DNA of 64,000 nt, from positions 2,294,001-2,358,000 of the forward strand of contig NZ_AFRZ01000001.1 of NCBI RefSeq assembly GCF_000242915.1. Reading direction: 5' to 3'. Shown here piece by piece: positions 8,292 through 17,759 of this stretch. The stretch's first letter is position 1. Every line of letters begins with the position of its first letter. Under the pieces are notes generated by a model. It ran no database searches and was not told the origin of the DNA. It saw nothing but the letters and a program-made list of their open reading frames with translations. A program made the position numbers and the translations under genes. Source of the stretch: Sulfurimonas gotlandica GD1. Its GTDB lineage: Bacteria; Campylobacterota; Campylobacteria; Campylobacterales; Sulfurimonadaceae.

Positions 8292-8779
8292 AGAGACTGT
8301 TTGTTATTAGACACGCTAAGTCAAGCTGGAAAGATATGACGCTAAGTGACTTTAACAGACCTCTAAACAAAAGAGGTAGTGCAGATGCTCCTTTGATGGG
8401 AAAGCGATTAAAAGAGAGAGATGTTATGCCTGATATCATCCTCTCAAGCCCTGCACAAAGAGCTAAAACTACAGCAGAGATAATTGCAAGTAAAGTGAAT
8501 TATTCTAAAGAAATTGTATTTAACGATGATATATATGCATCTACGGAGATGAGTCTTCACAAAATCATAAAAAATACAAATGATAAACATAAAACACTCT
8601 TCCTTTTTGGACATAATCCAGATTTAAATATGTTTGTAGAAGAGTACGTAGACTTCGATGAAAACATAGTTACATGTGGAGTTGTAGAGATAGAATTTGA
8701 TTGCAAAAGTTGGAAAGATATCAGTAGAAAAAAAGCAAAGTTAATCTCATTTGATTATCCGAAAAAGGAGCAGAAATGA
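8288..8779 (+). CDS. sixA: SixA-type phosphohistidine phosphatase
   Basis: SixA belongs to the histidine phosphatase superfamily and in E. coli removes phosphate from histidine phosphotransfer domains. The catalytic motif here is V-I-R-H-A-K-S-S-W near the N-terminus, followed by N-R-P-L-N-K-R-G. L-S-S-P-A-Q-R-A-K-T-T-A-E and L-F-G-H-N-P-D supply the second arginine and the second histidine. At 163 residues it is the usual SixA length. It overlaps the VF530 gene and the aldo/keto reductase gene by 4 bases each. No partner sensor kinase is in the window. Confidence 0.85.
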   Translation: MKRLFVIRHAKSSWKDMTLSDFNRPLNKRGSADAPLMGKRLKERDVMPDIILSSPAQRAKTTAEIIASKVNYSKEIVFNDDIYASTEMSLHKIIKNTNDKHKTLFLFGHNPDLNMFVEEYVDFDENIVTCGVVEIEFDCKSWKDISRKKAKLISFDYPKKEQK

Positions 8780-9795
8780 ACTATAGATACATAGGAAAAA
8801 CAGGGCTTAGAGTTACACCGATCTGTTTGGGAACTATGGGCTTTGGAAGCTGGAGTGATGAGCATGAATCTTTTAAAATCATGAATAAAGCTTATGAAAG
8901 AGGTATAAACTTTTTCGACACCGCAGAACTTTATCCTGTTCCACCAAAAGAGGTTTATGCCGGTGAGACAGAGATTATCATTGGCAGGTGGTTAAAGAAC
9001 AAAAAAAGAGATAGCATTATCCTCACTTCAAAAGTTGCTGGTGCTGCAAATGGCTGGTTTGTGCCTCCTGTTCGTCACGGTTTTACTGCTGTGGATAAGT
9101 TCCATATCAAAAGAGCAATAGAGGGAAGTCTAAAAAGACTTCAAACTGACTACATAGACCTATATCAGATGCACTGGCCAGATACTGTAGTTCCTATAGA
9201 AGAGTCACTTAGAGCTTTTGAAGAGCTAGTTGACGAAGGAAAAGTAAGATATCTTGGAACTTCAAACGATAGTGCCTATGGTCTTACAAAAGCAAATGAG
9301 ACTTCTAAGAGACTTGGCATCTCAAGATTTGAATCTATTCAAAACAACTTCTCTTTAAACAATCCAAGATTTTTAGATGAACTAGCTCATGTATGTGAGA
9401 AAGAGCAGATTTCACTTCTTCCATATTCACCTATTGGCGGTGGAGTTTTAAGTGGTAAGTACAATGGAAAGTTTTATCCTGATAATGCCAGATTTTCAGA
9501 GTACTTAAAAAATGAGAATCCTCGCATCAAGGCTCAAGGTACAAGATTTGTAAATGAAAAAACATTGGCTGCAACTGCTAAGTATGTAGAGATGGCAAAG
9601 AGACTTGAAATATCTCCAGTTACTTTAGCTGTAGCGTACTCAAAACAGTTTAAGTTTGTAGCATCTACTATAGTTGGGGCAAGAACGACAGCTCAACTTG
9701 ATGATTCATTTGCGGCTATGGATTTAGAGCTTAGTGATGAAGTGATGCAAGAGATAAAAATGATACAAGAAAATATTATGTATCCAATGGGATAA
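8776..9795 (+). CDS. Aldo/keto reductase
   Basis: This is a 339-residue NADP-dependent oxidoreductase with a TIM-barrel fold. The N-terminus Y-R-Y-I-G-K-T-G-L-R-V-T is typical. The catalytic residues can be placed: Asp in F-F-D-T-A-E-L-Y, Tyr shortly after, Lys in L-T-S-K-V-A-G and His in Y-Q-M-H-W-P-D. The insert with P-V-P-P-K-E-V-Y-A-G-E-T-E places it near the Tas/YajO-type members. The substrate is unknown. It overlaps sixA by 4 bases and precedes hypE by 13 bases, with AGGAAG before hypE, so it is probably in the same transcript. Confidence 0.88.
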   Translation: MNYRYIGKTGLRVTPICLGTMGFGSWSDEHESFKIMNKAYERGINFFDTAELYPVPPKEVYAGETEIIIGRWLKNKKRDSIILTSKVAGAANGWFVPPVRHGFTAVDKFHIKRAIEGSLKRLQTDYIDLYQMHWPDTVVPIEESLRAFEELVDEGKVRYLGTSNDSAYGLTKANETSKRLGISRFESIQNNFSLNNPRFLDELAHVCEKEQISLLPYSPIGGGVLSGKYNGKFYPDNARFSEYLKNENPRIKAQGTRFVNEKTLAATAKYVEMAKRLEISPVTLAVAYSKQFKFVASTIVGARTTAQLDDSFAAMDLELSDEVMQEIKMIQENIMYPMG

Positions 9796-9808
9796 TAGGA
9801 AGATTATA

Positions 9809-10807
9809 ATGACAAAAACAATTACATTAGCTCAAGGTAACGGCGGGCAAGAAAACAACGAACTTATTTCAAAAGTATTTTATAAAGCATTTGCAAACGA
9901 GATTTTAGAAAAAAGCGAAGATGCTGCAATTATACATGGTGGTGAACTAGCGTTCTCTACTGATAGTTTTACGGTAAGTCCACTGTTCTTCCCAGGAGCT
10001 GACATAGGTAAACTAGCTGTGTGTGGAACTTGTAATGATCTTGCTATGATGGGTGCAAAGCCAAAATACCTGACTTGTAGTGTTATTATAGAGGAAGGTT
10101 TTCCTGTAAGAGACTTAGAAAAGATAGTACGCAGTATGAAAAAAGAGCTTGAAGTAAATGGTGCTATTGTTGTAAGTGGTGACACTAAAGTAGTTCCTCG
10201 CGGCAGTGTAGATAAGATTTTCATAAATACTACAGGTATTGGAGAAGTTCTTAAAAAAGGCATCAGCTCAAACAACATAACTAAAGATGATTTAATACTT
10301 GTTAATCGTGACATCGGTTGTCACGGTGCTACTATATTTGCTGCTCGCGAAGATATAGATATGAGTAGTTCATTAGAGAGTGACTGTGCTTCTCTTTACC
10401 CACAAGTAAAAGCTCTTCTAGACGCAGACATAAAGATAACTGCTCTTAGAGATGCAACAAGAGGTGGAGTAAGTGCCGTACTAAATGAATGGTCAAAACA
10501 GTCAAATATCTGTATAGAAGTAGAAGAAGAGAAGATTCCTGTAAGTGATGAAGTAAACGGCATCTGTGAGATGCTAGGTTTTGAAGCGGCAGCTCTCGCA
10601 AACGAAGGAACTTTTGTTCTGGCTATTAACAAAGAAGATGCCCACAGAGCGGTAGAGATACTAAAAACATTTGAGAATAATTCTCACGCAACGATAATCG
10701 GTAAGGTTACAGATGCTCACTTGCAAAAAGTAATACTCAACAGTAGCTGGGGTACAAAAAGATTTTTAGATACTCCAAGCGGTGAACTACTCCCTCGTAT
10801 CTGCTAA
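9809..10807 (+). CDS. hypE: Hydrogenase maturation protein HypE
   Basis: HypE dehydrates the thiocarboxamide on its C-terminal cysteine, using ATP, to give the thiocyanate that donates cyanide to iron. The protein ends in P-R-I-C, exactly the required terminal cysteine. The PurM-like ATP-binding features are present: G-N-G-G at the start, F-S-T-D-S-F-T-V, C-G-T-C-N-D-L-A-M-M-G-A and T-R-G-G-V. At 332 residues it is normal length. It is two bases ahead of hypX. Its separation from hypD by unrelated genes is unusual. Confidence 0.97.
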   Translation: MTKTITLAQGNGGQENNELISKVFYKAFANEILEKSEDAAIIHGGELAFSTDSFTVSPLFFPGADIGKLAVCGTCNDLAMMGAKPKYLTCSVIIEEGFPVRDLEKIVRSMKKELEVNGAIVVSGDTKVVPRGSVDKIFINTTGIGEVLKKGISSNNITKDDLILVNRDIGCHGATIFAAREDIDMSSSLESDCASLYPQVKALLDADIKITALRDATRGGVSAVLNEWSKQSNICIEVEEEKIPVSDEVNGICEMLGFEAAALANEGTFVLAINKEDAHRAVEILKTFENNSHATIIGKVTDAHLQKVILNSSWGTKRFLDTPSGELLPRIC

Positions 10808-10809
10808 AT

Positions 10810-12456
10810 ATGAAAATACTTCTAATTATCTCTAGTTTTAACTCTCTTTCTCAGAGAGTATTTTGTGAACTTCAAGATATGGGACACACAGTCTCAGTAC
10901 AGTTTCCTATAAGTGACAAAGAGATGTTAGATGCAGTAGATAGTTTTAAGCCTGATATTATCTTTTCTCCCTTTTTAAAAAAGTTTATTCCCAAAGAGAT
11001 TTTTCAAAATACTCCGACTTTCATTTTGCATCCTGGCATCCGAGGTGACAGAGGTCACAACGCACTTGATCATGCCATACGAGATAAAAAGGAAGAATGG
11101 GGTGTAGTTATACTCAAAGCAAATGAAGAGTTTGACGGTGGTGAAATATATAGCGAAGTACGTTTTAAGATGAGAGATGCATCTAAGGCGTCTATATATA
11201 GAACAGAAGTAGCAGATGCAACACTAAAAGCTATGAAAGAACTCTTTGTAAACTTAGAAGATAAAGCTTTTAAACCGACTCCACAACTCCAAGCTCCGAT
11301 GCATAAATACTTAACACAAGAAGATAGAGCTATAAACTGGGAAAAAGACACAACAAAAGAGATAATAAGAAAAGTAAGATTTAGTGACAGCTATCCGGGT
11401 GTAAAGGATGAGTTTTTTGGCGCCGAGTGTTATCTCTTTGGAGTTTGGGAAGAAGATAAACTAAAAGGCAAGCCAAAAGAGGTTCTTGCTAAAAGGGATG
11501 GCGCTATCTGTGTAGGTACTATAGATGGGGCAGTATGGATAAGCCACCTCATAGAAGATGGAAAGTTCAAGCTTCAAAGTACTTATGTTTTAAAGGAAAA
11601 AATAAAAGGTGTTAAAGAACTTCGTCTTCCTCTTATCTTTGATATGACATATAAAACATTTTACGAGATCGGTTCGCATAGAGACGGTGATGTAGCATAT
11701 CTGTGTTTTAACTTTCATAACGGTGCGATGACTTCTGAGCAATGCATTAGACTAAAGTATGCATTTGATTATATAAAAGAGAGCGCTAAAGTTGTTGTAC
11801 TTATTGGCGCTGAGGAATTCTTCTCAAATGGCATCCATCTAAACATACTAGAAGACTCAAAGAAGCAGGGTGAAGACGGCTGGAGTAATATCAACGCTAT
11901 GAATGATGTAGTCAAGTCTATTATATTTTCTGATGAAATTATTACAGTTTCATCTCTACATAAAAATGCAGGTGCAGGCGGAGTCTTTTTGGCTCTTGCC
12001 TGTGACTACGTTGTAGCATCTGAGTCTACAGTGCTAAATCCCCACTATAAGACTTTGGGTCTTAGTGGAAGTGAATACCATACTTACAGTCTTCCAAAAA
12101 GAGTAGGGGAAGAAAAAGCAAATGAATTACTGGAGAAATGTCTGCCAATAAGTGCCAACAAAGCAAAAGATATAAAGATGATTGATGAAGTCTTTGCTAA
12201 AGAGAATTATTTTGATGATTTGAGAAAGTTTGCAGCATCTTTACTAGAAAATGAAGATAGTTATGATGACTTTATATATGAAAAGCAAGATTATTTAGAA
12301 GATAACAAAGAGTATATAAATAAATGTAAAGAGCAAGAGCTTAAAGTCATGCATCCAGAATTCTGGGATGAGGCAAGTGAGTTCCATGCTTTAAGACATG
12401 AGTTTGTGTATAAAGTATGTCCAATTAAAACACCAGAGAGGTTAAGAGATGCATGA
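10810..12456 (+). CDS. hypX: HypX, carbonyl-ligand-forming hydrogenase maturation protein
   Basis: HypX is a two-domain protein. The N-terminal half resembles formyltetrahydrofolate hydrolase or transferase, and the C-terminal half resembles enoyl-CoA hydratase. In oxygen-tolerant organisms it takes a formyl group via formyl-CoA to CO, giving the CO ligand of the NiFe site under aerobic conditions. Here the formyl domain shows [10 protein letters not shown], and the crotonase half shows [17 protein letters not shown] and [14 protein letters not shown]. At 548 residues it is the family length. It lies between hypE and hypA, overlapping hypA by 8 bases, so a maturation role is well supported. 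Confidence 0.92.
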   Translation: MKILLIISSFNSLSQRVFCELQDMGHTVSVQFPISDKEMLDAVDSFKPDIIFSPFLKKFIPKEIFQNTPTFILHPGIRGDRGHNALDHAIRDKKEEWGVVILKANEEFDGGEIYSEVRFKMRDASKASIYRTEVADATLKAMKELFVNLEDKAFKPTPQLQAPMHKYLTQEDRAINWEKDTTKEIIRKVRFSDSYPGVKDEFFGAECYLFGVWEEDKLKGKPKEVLAKRDGAICVGTIDGAVWISHLIEDGKFKLQSTYVLKEKIKGVKELRLPLIFDMTYKTFYEIGSHRDGDVAYLCFNFHNGAMTSEQCIRLKYAFDYIKESAKVVVLIGAEEFFSNGIHLNILEDSKKQGEDGWSNINAMNDVVKSIIFSDEIITVSSLHKNAGAGGVFLALACDYVVASESTVLNPHYKTLGLSGSEYHTYSLPKRVGEEKANELLEKCLPISANKAKDIKMIDEVFAKENYFDDLRKFAASLLENEDSYDDFIYEKQDYLEDNKEYINKCKEQELKVMHPEFWDEASEFHALRHEFVYKVCPIKTPERLRDA

Positions 12457-12790
12457 ATATAGTATAGTCCAGTCATTGTTAGATAGTTGTGAAGAAAATG
12501 CAAGAGCAAATAATGCTTCTAGAGTGCTAAAAGTAGTTATAAAGATAGGTGTTATGAGTGGAGTTGAACCAGATCTTTTAAAAACAGCATTTGATACCTT
12601 TAAAGAAAAAACTATATGCGAAGAAGCTGAGTTTATCATTAATATACAGAAGGTTGTTATTTATTGTAACAATTGTGAAAAAGAGTCAACACTTGCCGAA
12701 TTAGAGTACTGTTGTCCTCATTGTGAGAGTGTAGATTTGAAAATAATTGATGGTGAAGATATGTACTTAATGCAATTGGAACTTGATTAA
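12449..12790 (+). CDS. hypA: Hydrogenase nickel metallochaperone HypA
   Basis: HypA binds nickel through its N-terminal M-H-E motif and structural zinc through two cysteine pairs, and works with HypB to load nickel. M-H-E-Y-S-I-V opens the protein. The zinc site is visible as C-N-N-C followed by C-C-P-H-C. At 113 residues it has the normal length. The ATG lies inside the end of hypX, 8 bases before its last base, implying translational coupling. It is the last gene of the hyp locus, with the rplU promoter just after. Confidence 0.97.
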   Translation: MHEYSIVQSLLDSCEENARANNASRVLKVVIKIGVMSGVEPDLLKTAFDTFKEKTICEEAEFIINIQKVVIYCNNCEKESTLAELEYCCPHCESVDLKIIDGEDMYLMQLELD

Positions 12791-12813
12791 ATAAAACTTA
12801 AAGCTTGATTGGG

Positions 12814-12819
12814 TATAAT
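12814..12819 (+). promoter_or_regulatory. Likely rplU-rpmA promoter -10
   Basis: A perfect TATAAT hexamer, preceded by GGG, stands 33 bases upstream of the rplU ATG in the 62-base gap after hypA. No good -35 is seen at normal spacing. That is common in Campylobacterota, where sigma-70 promoters rely on the extended -10 and AT-rich upstream DNA. Confidence 0.6.
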
Positions 12820-12852
12820 TCCGCACTTTTATAAATATTCAAGGAATTGTAC

Positions 12853-13161
12853 ATGTACGCAATTATCAAAAACGGTGGCAAGCAGTATAAAGTTCAAGAG
12901 GGTGATATTTTATTACTAGATAAAATGTCTCTTGAGCCAAAAGCTACTATCGAGATTACAGAAGTTCTTGCAGTAAATGCTGGTGAACTTAAAATGGGAG
13001 CTCCATTCGTAGATGGTGCTATAGTTACTGCTGAAGTAATTAATGAAGGTCGTGACAAAAAAGTTATTATCTTCAAAAAACGTCGTCGTAAAGACAGTAA
13101 AGTTAAAAGAGGTTTCAGAAGAGACTTCACTCGTGTTCGTATCACGAAAATAACTGCATAA
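12853..13161 (+). CDS. rplU: 50S ribosomal protein L21
   Basis: L21 binds 23S rRNA in the large ribosomal subunit. The N-terminus [14 protein letters not shown] is the family signature, and the basic tail has K-K-R-R-R-K and T-R-V-R-I-T-K-I. I chose the ATG at 12853, 102 residues, with AAGGAA upstream; a TTG two codons earlier would add only M-Y. rplU-rpmA-obgE is a widely conserved order. Confidence 0.97.
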   Translation: MYAIIKNGGKQYKVQEGDILLLDKMSLEPKATIEITEVLAVNAGELKMGAPFVDGAIVTAEVINEGRDKKVIIFKKRRRKDSKVKRGFRRDFTRVRITKITA

Positions 13162-13178
13162 TTAAGTAGGAGATTCAG

Positions 13179-13436
13179 ATGGCACATAAGAAAGGTCAAG
13201 GTAGTACACAGAATAATCGTGACTCAGCTGGTAGAAGACTGGGTGTTAAGAAGTATGGTGGTGAGGCAGTAATACCTGGTAACATCATTATTCGTCAAAG
13301 AGGAACTAAGATTCACCCGGGTAAAAATGTTGGTATGGGAAAAGATCATACTATATTTGCACTAGTTGAAGGTGTTGTTAAATTCGAAAGAAAAGACAAA
13401 AAACGTCAACAAGTTTCAATCGTACCTGCTGCATAA
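13179..13436 (+). CDS. rpmA: 50S ribosomal protein L27
   Basis: L27 reaches the peptidyl-transferase centre through its N-terminal arm. The 85-residue protein starts [16 protein letters not shown], the proteobacterial form without the cleaved leader seen in Firmicutes. G-V-K-K-Y-G-G-E and I-I-R-Q-R-G-T-K follow. It lies 17 bases after rplU with AGGAG before the start and is followed by a stem-loop. Confidence 0.97.
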   Translation: MAHKKGQGSTQNNRDSAGRRLGVKKYGGEAVIPGNIIIRQRGTKIHPGKNVGMGKDHTIFALVEGVVKFERKDKKRQQVSIVPAA

Positions 13437-13443
13437 TTCCACT

Positions 13444-13469
13444 AATATTTGAGCTTCGGCTCAAATATT
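13444..13469 (+). terminator. Stem-loop after rpmA
   Basis: A perfect 11-bp stem (AATATTTGAGC with GCTCAAATATT) is closed by a TTCG tetraloop, 8 bases after the rpmA stop. The following T-run is short (TTTCT), so termination may be partial. The rest of the gap to obgE (13470-13585) is AT-rich with a small AGGTTTAACACCT hairpin; I see no gene in it. Confidence 0.65.
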
Positions 13470-13585
13470 TCTACATTCAACAAACTTAGGTTTAACACCT
13501 AAACAATTTAAATATTTAACAATTTACTCTTTTTAAGCTCAAGTGAATTTTTAAGTATTAAGAAGTATAAAACCAAGGAAAACAA

Positions 13586-14686
13586 ATGTTTACAGATAGT
13601 GTCGAATTAACAGTCTCATCAGGAAAAGGTGGACAAGGGTGTGTATCATTTCGTCGTGAAAAGTTTGTACTTAACGGTGGTCCTAATGGTGGAGACGGTG
13701 GAAAAGGTGGCGATATTTGGTTCAAATGTGATAACAATACACACACACTTTCTCATTTCCAAAGAAAAATGCACATAAAAGCAGAAGGTGGCGTTCAAGG
13801 CGAAGGTTCTCGTATGACGGGTAAATCTGGTGCGAAAAAAGTTATTATCGTTCCTCCTGGAACTCAGATTATAGATATGGAAACTGGTGAAGTTCTTTTT
13901 GACATGCTTGTAGATGGACAAGAAGAGAAGTTTATAGAGGGTGGAAAAGGTGGACTTGGAAATACTCACTTTAAATCACCTACAAATCAAAGACCTACTT
14001 ATGCTCAACCTGGTGAACAGGGTGAAACAAGAGCTATTAAACTAGATCTTAAACTTATTGCTGATATTGGATTAGTCGGTTTTCCAAATGTTGGAAAGTC
14101 TACTCTAATCTCTACAGTTTCAAATGCTCGTCCGGAGATTGCAAACTATGAGTTTACTACACTTACTCCTAAACTAGGTCAAGTAAATATAGGTGACTTC
14201 GAATCATTCGTAATGGCAGATATTCCTGGTATTATTGGTGGAGCACATGAAGGTAAAGGTCTTGGAATTCAGTTTTTAAGACATATTGAAAGAACTAAAA
14301 CTCTTTTATATATGGTAGATTTAGCTTCATATAGAGATCTTAAAGAGCAGATTGATACATTAAAAGATGAGATATCTTCTTTTTCAGAGAATTTGGGAAA
14401 TAATAAGTATGCTATTGCTCTAACACGTGTTGATATAGTTCCACCTGAAGAGGTAAATGATTTAGTAAATGGTTTCTTAGATCTTCTTGGTCTTGAAGCA
14501 AACAAAGGCAGTGAGTTTGATTTTGATTCAGCTATGCCATACTATATTCAAGATTCTGCAGATGAAACATTAGGCTATGACAGAACAAAACCTTACTTAG
14601 TTGCACCAATATCTTCAGCTACTAATAAAAATATAGAAGCATTGAAATATGCACTATTTAATCTAGTTCAAACTGGCAGAGAATAA
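13586..14686 (+). CDS. obgE: Obg/CgtA family GTPase ObgE
   Basis: ObgE is a ribosome-associated GTPase in 50S assembly and the stringent response. The glycine-rich Obg fold is at the N-terminus ([16 protein letters not shown] and [12 protein letters not shown]). The G domain follows with [20 protein letters not shown] and T-R-V-D. At 366 residues, the protein ends soon after the G domain like other epsilonproteobacterial members. CAAGGAAAAC precedes the ATG. It is one base ahead of proB. Confidence 0.97.
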   Translation: MFTDSVELTVSSGKGGQGCVSFRREKFVLNGGPNGGDGGKGGDIWFKCDNNTHTLSHFQRKMHIKAEGGVQGEGSRMTGKSGAKKVIIVPPGTQIIDMETGEVLFDMLVDGQEEKFIEGGKGGLGNTHFKSPTNQRPTYAQPGEQGETRAIKLDLKLIADIGLVGFPNVGKSTLISTVSNARPEIANYEFTTLTPKLGQVNIGDFESFVMADIPGIIGGAHEGKGLGIQFLRHIERTKTLLYMVDLASYRDLKEQIDTLKDEISSFSENLGNNKYAIALTRVDIVPPEEVNDLVNGFLDLLGLEANKGSEFDFDSAMPYYIQDSADETLGYDRTKPYLVAPISSATNKNIEALKYALFNLVQTGRE

Positions 14687-14687
14687 A

Positions 14688-15455
14688 ATGAAAAGGGTTG
14701 TTGTTAAAGTTGGTAGTGCTGTTTTAACGCAAGATGATTCTATTGCAGTAGAACGCATGGAAGCTTTGGTTGATTTTTTAGCAGAATTGAAAAAAAGTAA
14801 TGAAGTTATATTAGTATCTTCAGGTGCAGTTGCAGCTGGATATACAAAACTACAACTAGATCGTGATGTACTAAAAAATAAGCAAGCACTAGCATCTATA
14901 GGTCAGCCAATTCTTATGCATAAGTATTCCAAAAAATTTTCTAACTATGACATAATCACTTCCCAAGTTTTAGTAACAGCAGCAAACTTCAAAAAAGATG
15001 GAGATATTAAAAGAATCAAAGATACAGTTGATACTCTTTTAGTAAATGGTGTAATACCAATCATAAATGAAAATGATGCAACAGCAACAGAAGAGCTAGT
15101 AGTTGGTGATAATGATCAACTATCTGCGTACATAACTAAACATACAGATGCCGATATATTGATAATACTATCAGATATAGACGCTTACTATGATGATGAT
15201 CCTCATAAAAACAAAGATGCTAAGGTACTTAAAATTGTCAATAACATTGATAAGTGTGCCTTGGAAAAAGAGGCGACTCCTCACGGTAATTTTGCTACAG
15301 GTGGAATAGTTACAAAACTAAAAGCTGCTTCATATCTTTTAGAGCATGGTATAGATATGTTCTTAGCAAGTGGTTTTGACTTGAGTGATGCTAAAAGTTA
15401 CATGATATATAAAGATCATGATGGCGGAACACTCTTTACGAAGACAAATATCTAG
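14688..15455 (+). CDS. proB: Glutamate 5-kinase
   Basis: ProB phosphorylates glutamate in the first step of proline synthesis. The amino-acid-kinase fold is seen in V-V-K-V-G-S-A-V-L, L-V-S-S-G-A-V-A-A-G, I-P-I-I-N-E-N-D-A and G-D-N-D-Q-L-S-A. At 255 residues it lacks the C-terminal PUA domain of the roughly 367-residue E. coli enzyme, as in other Campylobacterota. It follows obgE by one base and fmt begins directly after its stop codon. Confidence 0.95.
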   Translation: MKRVVVKVGSAVLTQDDSIAVERMEALVDFLAELKKSNEVILVSSGAVAAGYTKLQLDRDVLKNKQALASIGQPILMHKYSKKFSNYDIITSQVLVTAANFKKDGDIKRIKDTVDTLLVNGVIPIINENDATATEELVVGDNDQLSAYITKHTDADILIILSDIDAYYDDDPHKNKDAKVLKIVNNIDKCALEKEATPHGNFATGGIVTKLKAASYLLEHGIDMFLASGFDLSDAKSYMIYKDHDGGTLFTKTNI

Positions 15456-16364
15456 ATGCGTATTATTTTTATGGGCACGCCTGATTATGCTGAGGCAATA
15501 TTAGAGCGTATTATTAATACAGCCGACATGGAAGTAGTTGCTGTTTATACTCAACCAGACAAACCTGTTGGTAGAAAAAAAGTTATTACTCCTCCTGTTG
15601 TTAAGACTTTAGCTCAAAAACACGGGATAGCTGTTTATCAACCAAATAGGCTTAGAGATAGTGAAACAGTAGAAGAACTTTTAAAAATAGAAGTAGATTA
15701 TATAGTAGTTGCAGCTTATGGACAAATACTTCCATTAGAGATTTTACAACACGCTCCATGTATAAACCTTCATGCTTCTATTCTTCCTCAGTATAGAGGT
15801 GCAAGCCCAATTCAGCAAACTCTTCTTAATGGTGATAAAAAAACAGGTGTTACAGCGATGTTAATGGATGTTGGTTTAGATACTGGTGATATATTAAAGA
15901 TAGATGAAATAGATGTTAGTGATGATGAAATGGTAGAGACACTTTTTGATAGACTAACAACTACAGCATCTGAGTTAACTATAGATATACTTAAAAATTT
16001 TAACTCTTATGAGCCTGTTAAGCAAGATGAGTCACTTGCTACTCACTGTGCAAAGATAAGCAAACACGATGGTGAAGTTAGTTTTACAGATGCTACAGAG
16101 CTTTATAATAAATACCGTGCATTTACTCCATGGCCGGCAATATATTTAGAAAGTGGACTTAAACTAAAGAGTATAAAGCTTGAAGAAAAAATATCTAATA
16201 ATGAAAATGGAAAAATACTTCTTATAGATAAAGATTCAATAGTTGTTGGATGCGAAAAGGGAAGTATAAGAATATTCAAAATTCAGCCAGCATCAAAAAA
16301 AGAGATGGATATTCTTTCATACATCAATGGTAAAAGATTGACTCTTGCAGACACTATATCTTAA
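15456..16364 (+). CDS. fmt: Methionyl-tRNA formyltransferase
   Basis: Fmt formylates initiator methionyl-tRNA using 10-formyltetrahydrofolate. M-G-T-P-D-Y-A, V-Y-T-Q-P-D-K-P-V-G-R, N-L-H-A-S-I-L-P-Q-Y-R-G-A-S-P-I-Q and M-D-V-G-L-D-T-G-D-I are all present, covering the catalytic Asn/His/Asp site. The C-terminal domain with F-T-P-W-P-A follows. At 302 residues it is near the usual 310. It starts right after the proB stop and overlaps birA by 20 bases. Confidence 0.96.
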   Translation: MRIIFMGTPDYAEAILERIINTADMEVVAVYTQPDKPVGRKKVITPPVVKTLAQKHGIAVYQPNRLRDSETVEELLKIEVDYIVVAAYGQILPLEILQHAPCINLHASILPQYRGASPIQQTLLNGDKKTGVTAMLMDVGLDTGDILKIDEIDVSDDEMVETLFDRLTTTASELTIDILKNFNSYEPVKQDESLATHCAKISKHDGEVSFTDATELYNKYRAFTPWPAIYLESGLKLKSIKLEEKISNNENGKILLIDKDSIVVGCEKGSIRIFKIQPASKKEMDILSYINGKRLTLADTIS

Positions 16365-16980
16365 AGAGATAGGTTCAACCCAAAACTATTTAAAAGATCT
16401 TATTAAAGCTAAAAAGATAAACCTTCCATTTGCAGTTGTTGCAGATGCTCAAACAAACGGAATAGGCAGCAGAGAAAACATCTGGAACTCGTTAGAGGGA
16501 AATCTATTTTTATCATTTGCAATAGAGTTGAAAAACTTACCAAAAGATTTAAAACTTGAATCAGCATCTATATATTTTGCTTATTTATTAAAAAATACAC
16601 TTAAGAGTTTAAATTCAGAAGTTTGGTTGAAATGGCCTAATGATTTTTATATAAAAGATAAAAAAATTGGTGGAATGATTACAAACATTGTAGGTAATGC
16701 GCTTATTTGCGGAGTGGGTTTAAACTTAGTTACACAACCTGATGGATTTTCAAAGTTAGACATAGAAATTACTAAAGAAGATTTACTAAAACTATATTTC
16801 ACTAATATAGAAAAAAAAATCTCATGGAAGCAAGTTTTTAGTAAATATGAGTTAGAATTCCATAAGAACAAAAACTTTTTTACACATAATAATAGTTTAA
16901 GAATTCCATTGGAAGATGTAACGCTTCAGAGTGATGGCTCGATTGTACGCAACGGCGAAAGGATATATAGTCTAAGATGA
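16345..16980 (+). CDS. birA: Biotin--protein ligase, catalytic form without repressor domain
   Basis: BirA attaches biotin to the carboxyl carrier protein of acetyl-CoA carboxylase. The family motifs are E-I-G-S-T-Q-N-Y-L, A-D-A-Q-T-N-G-I-G-S-R, W-L-K-W-P-N-D and G-G-M-I-T. There is no N-terminal helix-turn-helix, so it should not act as a biotin-operon repressor. The TTG start at 16345, inside fmt, is chosen because the conserved E-I-G-S-T lies only seven residues on and no closer ATG exists. It overlaps parA by 4 bases (ATGA). Confidence 0.92.
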   Translation: MQTLYLKEIGSTQNYLKDLIKAKKINLPFAVVADAQTNGIGSRENIWNSLEGNLFLSFAIELKNLPKDLKLESASIYFAYLLKNTLKSLNSEVWLKWPNDFYIKDKKIGGMITNIVGNALICGVGLNLVTQPDGFSKLDIEITKEDLLKLYFTNIEKKISWKQVFSKYELEFHKNKNFFTHNNSLRIPLEDVTLQSDGSIVRNGERIYSLR

Positions 16981-17759
16981 GTGAAGTAATAGTAATTGCA
17001 AATCAAAAGGGTGGTGTTGGTAAAACAACTACTGCTGTAAACTTAGCTGCATCACTGGCTGTAGCAGAGAAAAAAGTGCTTTTGATAGATGCAGATCCTC
17101 AGGCTAATGCTACTACGTCTTTAGGTTTTCACCGTAATGATTATGAGTTTAATATCTACCATGTATTGATTGGTACTAAAAAGTTAAAAGACATAATTTT
17201 AAAATCAGATTTACCGACACTTCATCTAGCTCCTTCAAATATTGGTCTTGTTGGAATTGAAAAAGAGTACTATGATAATAATAATAAAGATGGGCGTGAG
17301 CTTGTATTAAAAAGAGCTATAGCAAATGTTCAAAAAGATTATGACTATATCATTATTGATTCACCTCCGGCACTAGGACCGATGACAATCAATGCTTTAT
17401 CAGCATCTAACTCAGTGATTATCCCTATACAATGTGAATTTTTTGCACTTGAAGGTCTTGCACAACTTTTAAATACAGTTAAGCTTGTAAGAAAGTCTAT
17501 TAATCCAAGTCTTAGTATAAAAGGTTTTTTGCCAACTATGTTTAGTTCTCAGAATAATTTGTCAAAACAGGTTTTTGCTGACTTATCTCAACACTTTAAC
17601 GGTAAACTCTTTAAAGATCAAAAAAACAAATATATAGTAGTTCCAAGAAATGTAAAATTAGCTGAGGCTCCATCTTTTGGAAAACCTGCAATTTTATATG
17701 ATGTAAAATCCGTAGGCTCTATAGCTTACCAAAATTTAGCACAAACGATAATTGCATAA
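16977..17759 (+). CDS. parA: ParA/Soj chromosome-partitioning ATPase
   Basis: ParA binds DNA in its ATP form and moves ParB-parS complexes during chromosome segregation. The deviant Walker A K-G-G-V-G-K-T-T-T is at the N-terminus, with D-A-D-P-Q-A-N-A-T and D-S-P-P-A-L-G-P following. At 260 residues with no N-terminal helix-turn-helix it is the chromosomal Soj type. It overlaps birA by 4 bases and parB by one base. Confidence 0.96.
   Translation: MSEVIVIANQKGGVGKTTTAVNLAASLAVAEKKVLLIDADPQANATTSLGFHRNDYEFNIYHVLIGTKKLKDIILKSDLPTLHLAPSNIGLVGIEKEYYDNNNKDGRELVLKRAIANVQKDYDYIIIDSPPALGPMTINALSASNSVIIPIQCEFFALEGLAQLLNTVKLVRKSINPSLSIKGFLPTMFSSQNNLSKQVFADLSQHFNGKLFKDQKNKYIVVPRNVKLAEAPSFGKPAILYDVKSVGSIAYQNLAQTIIA

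Noticed and set aside
9880-10314. Long minus-strand open frame of 144 codons within hypE
   Set aside because: It lies entirely opposite a strongly supported hypE and its product has no recognisable motif; it is a composition shadow.
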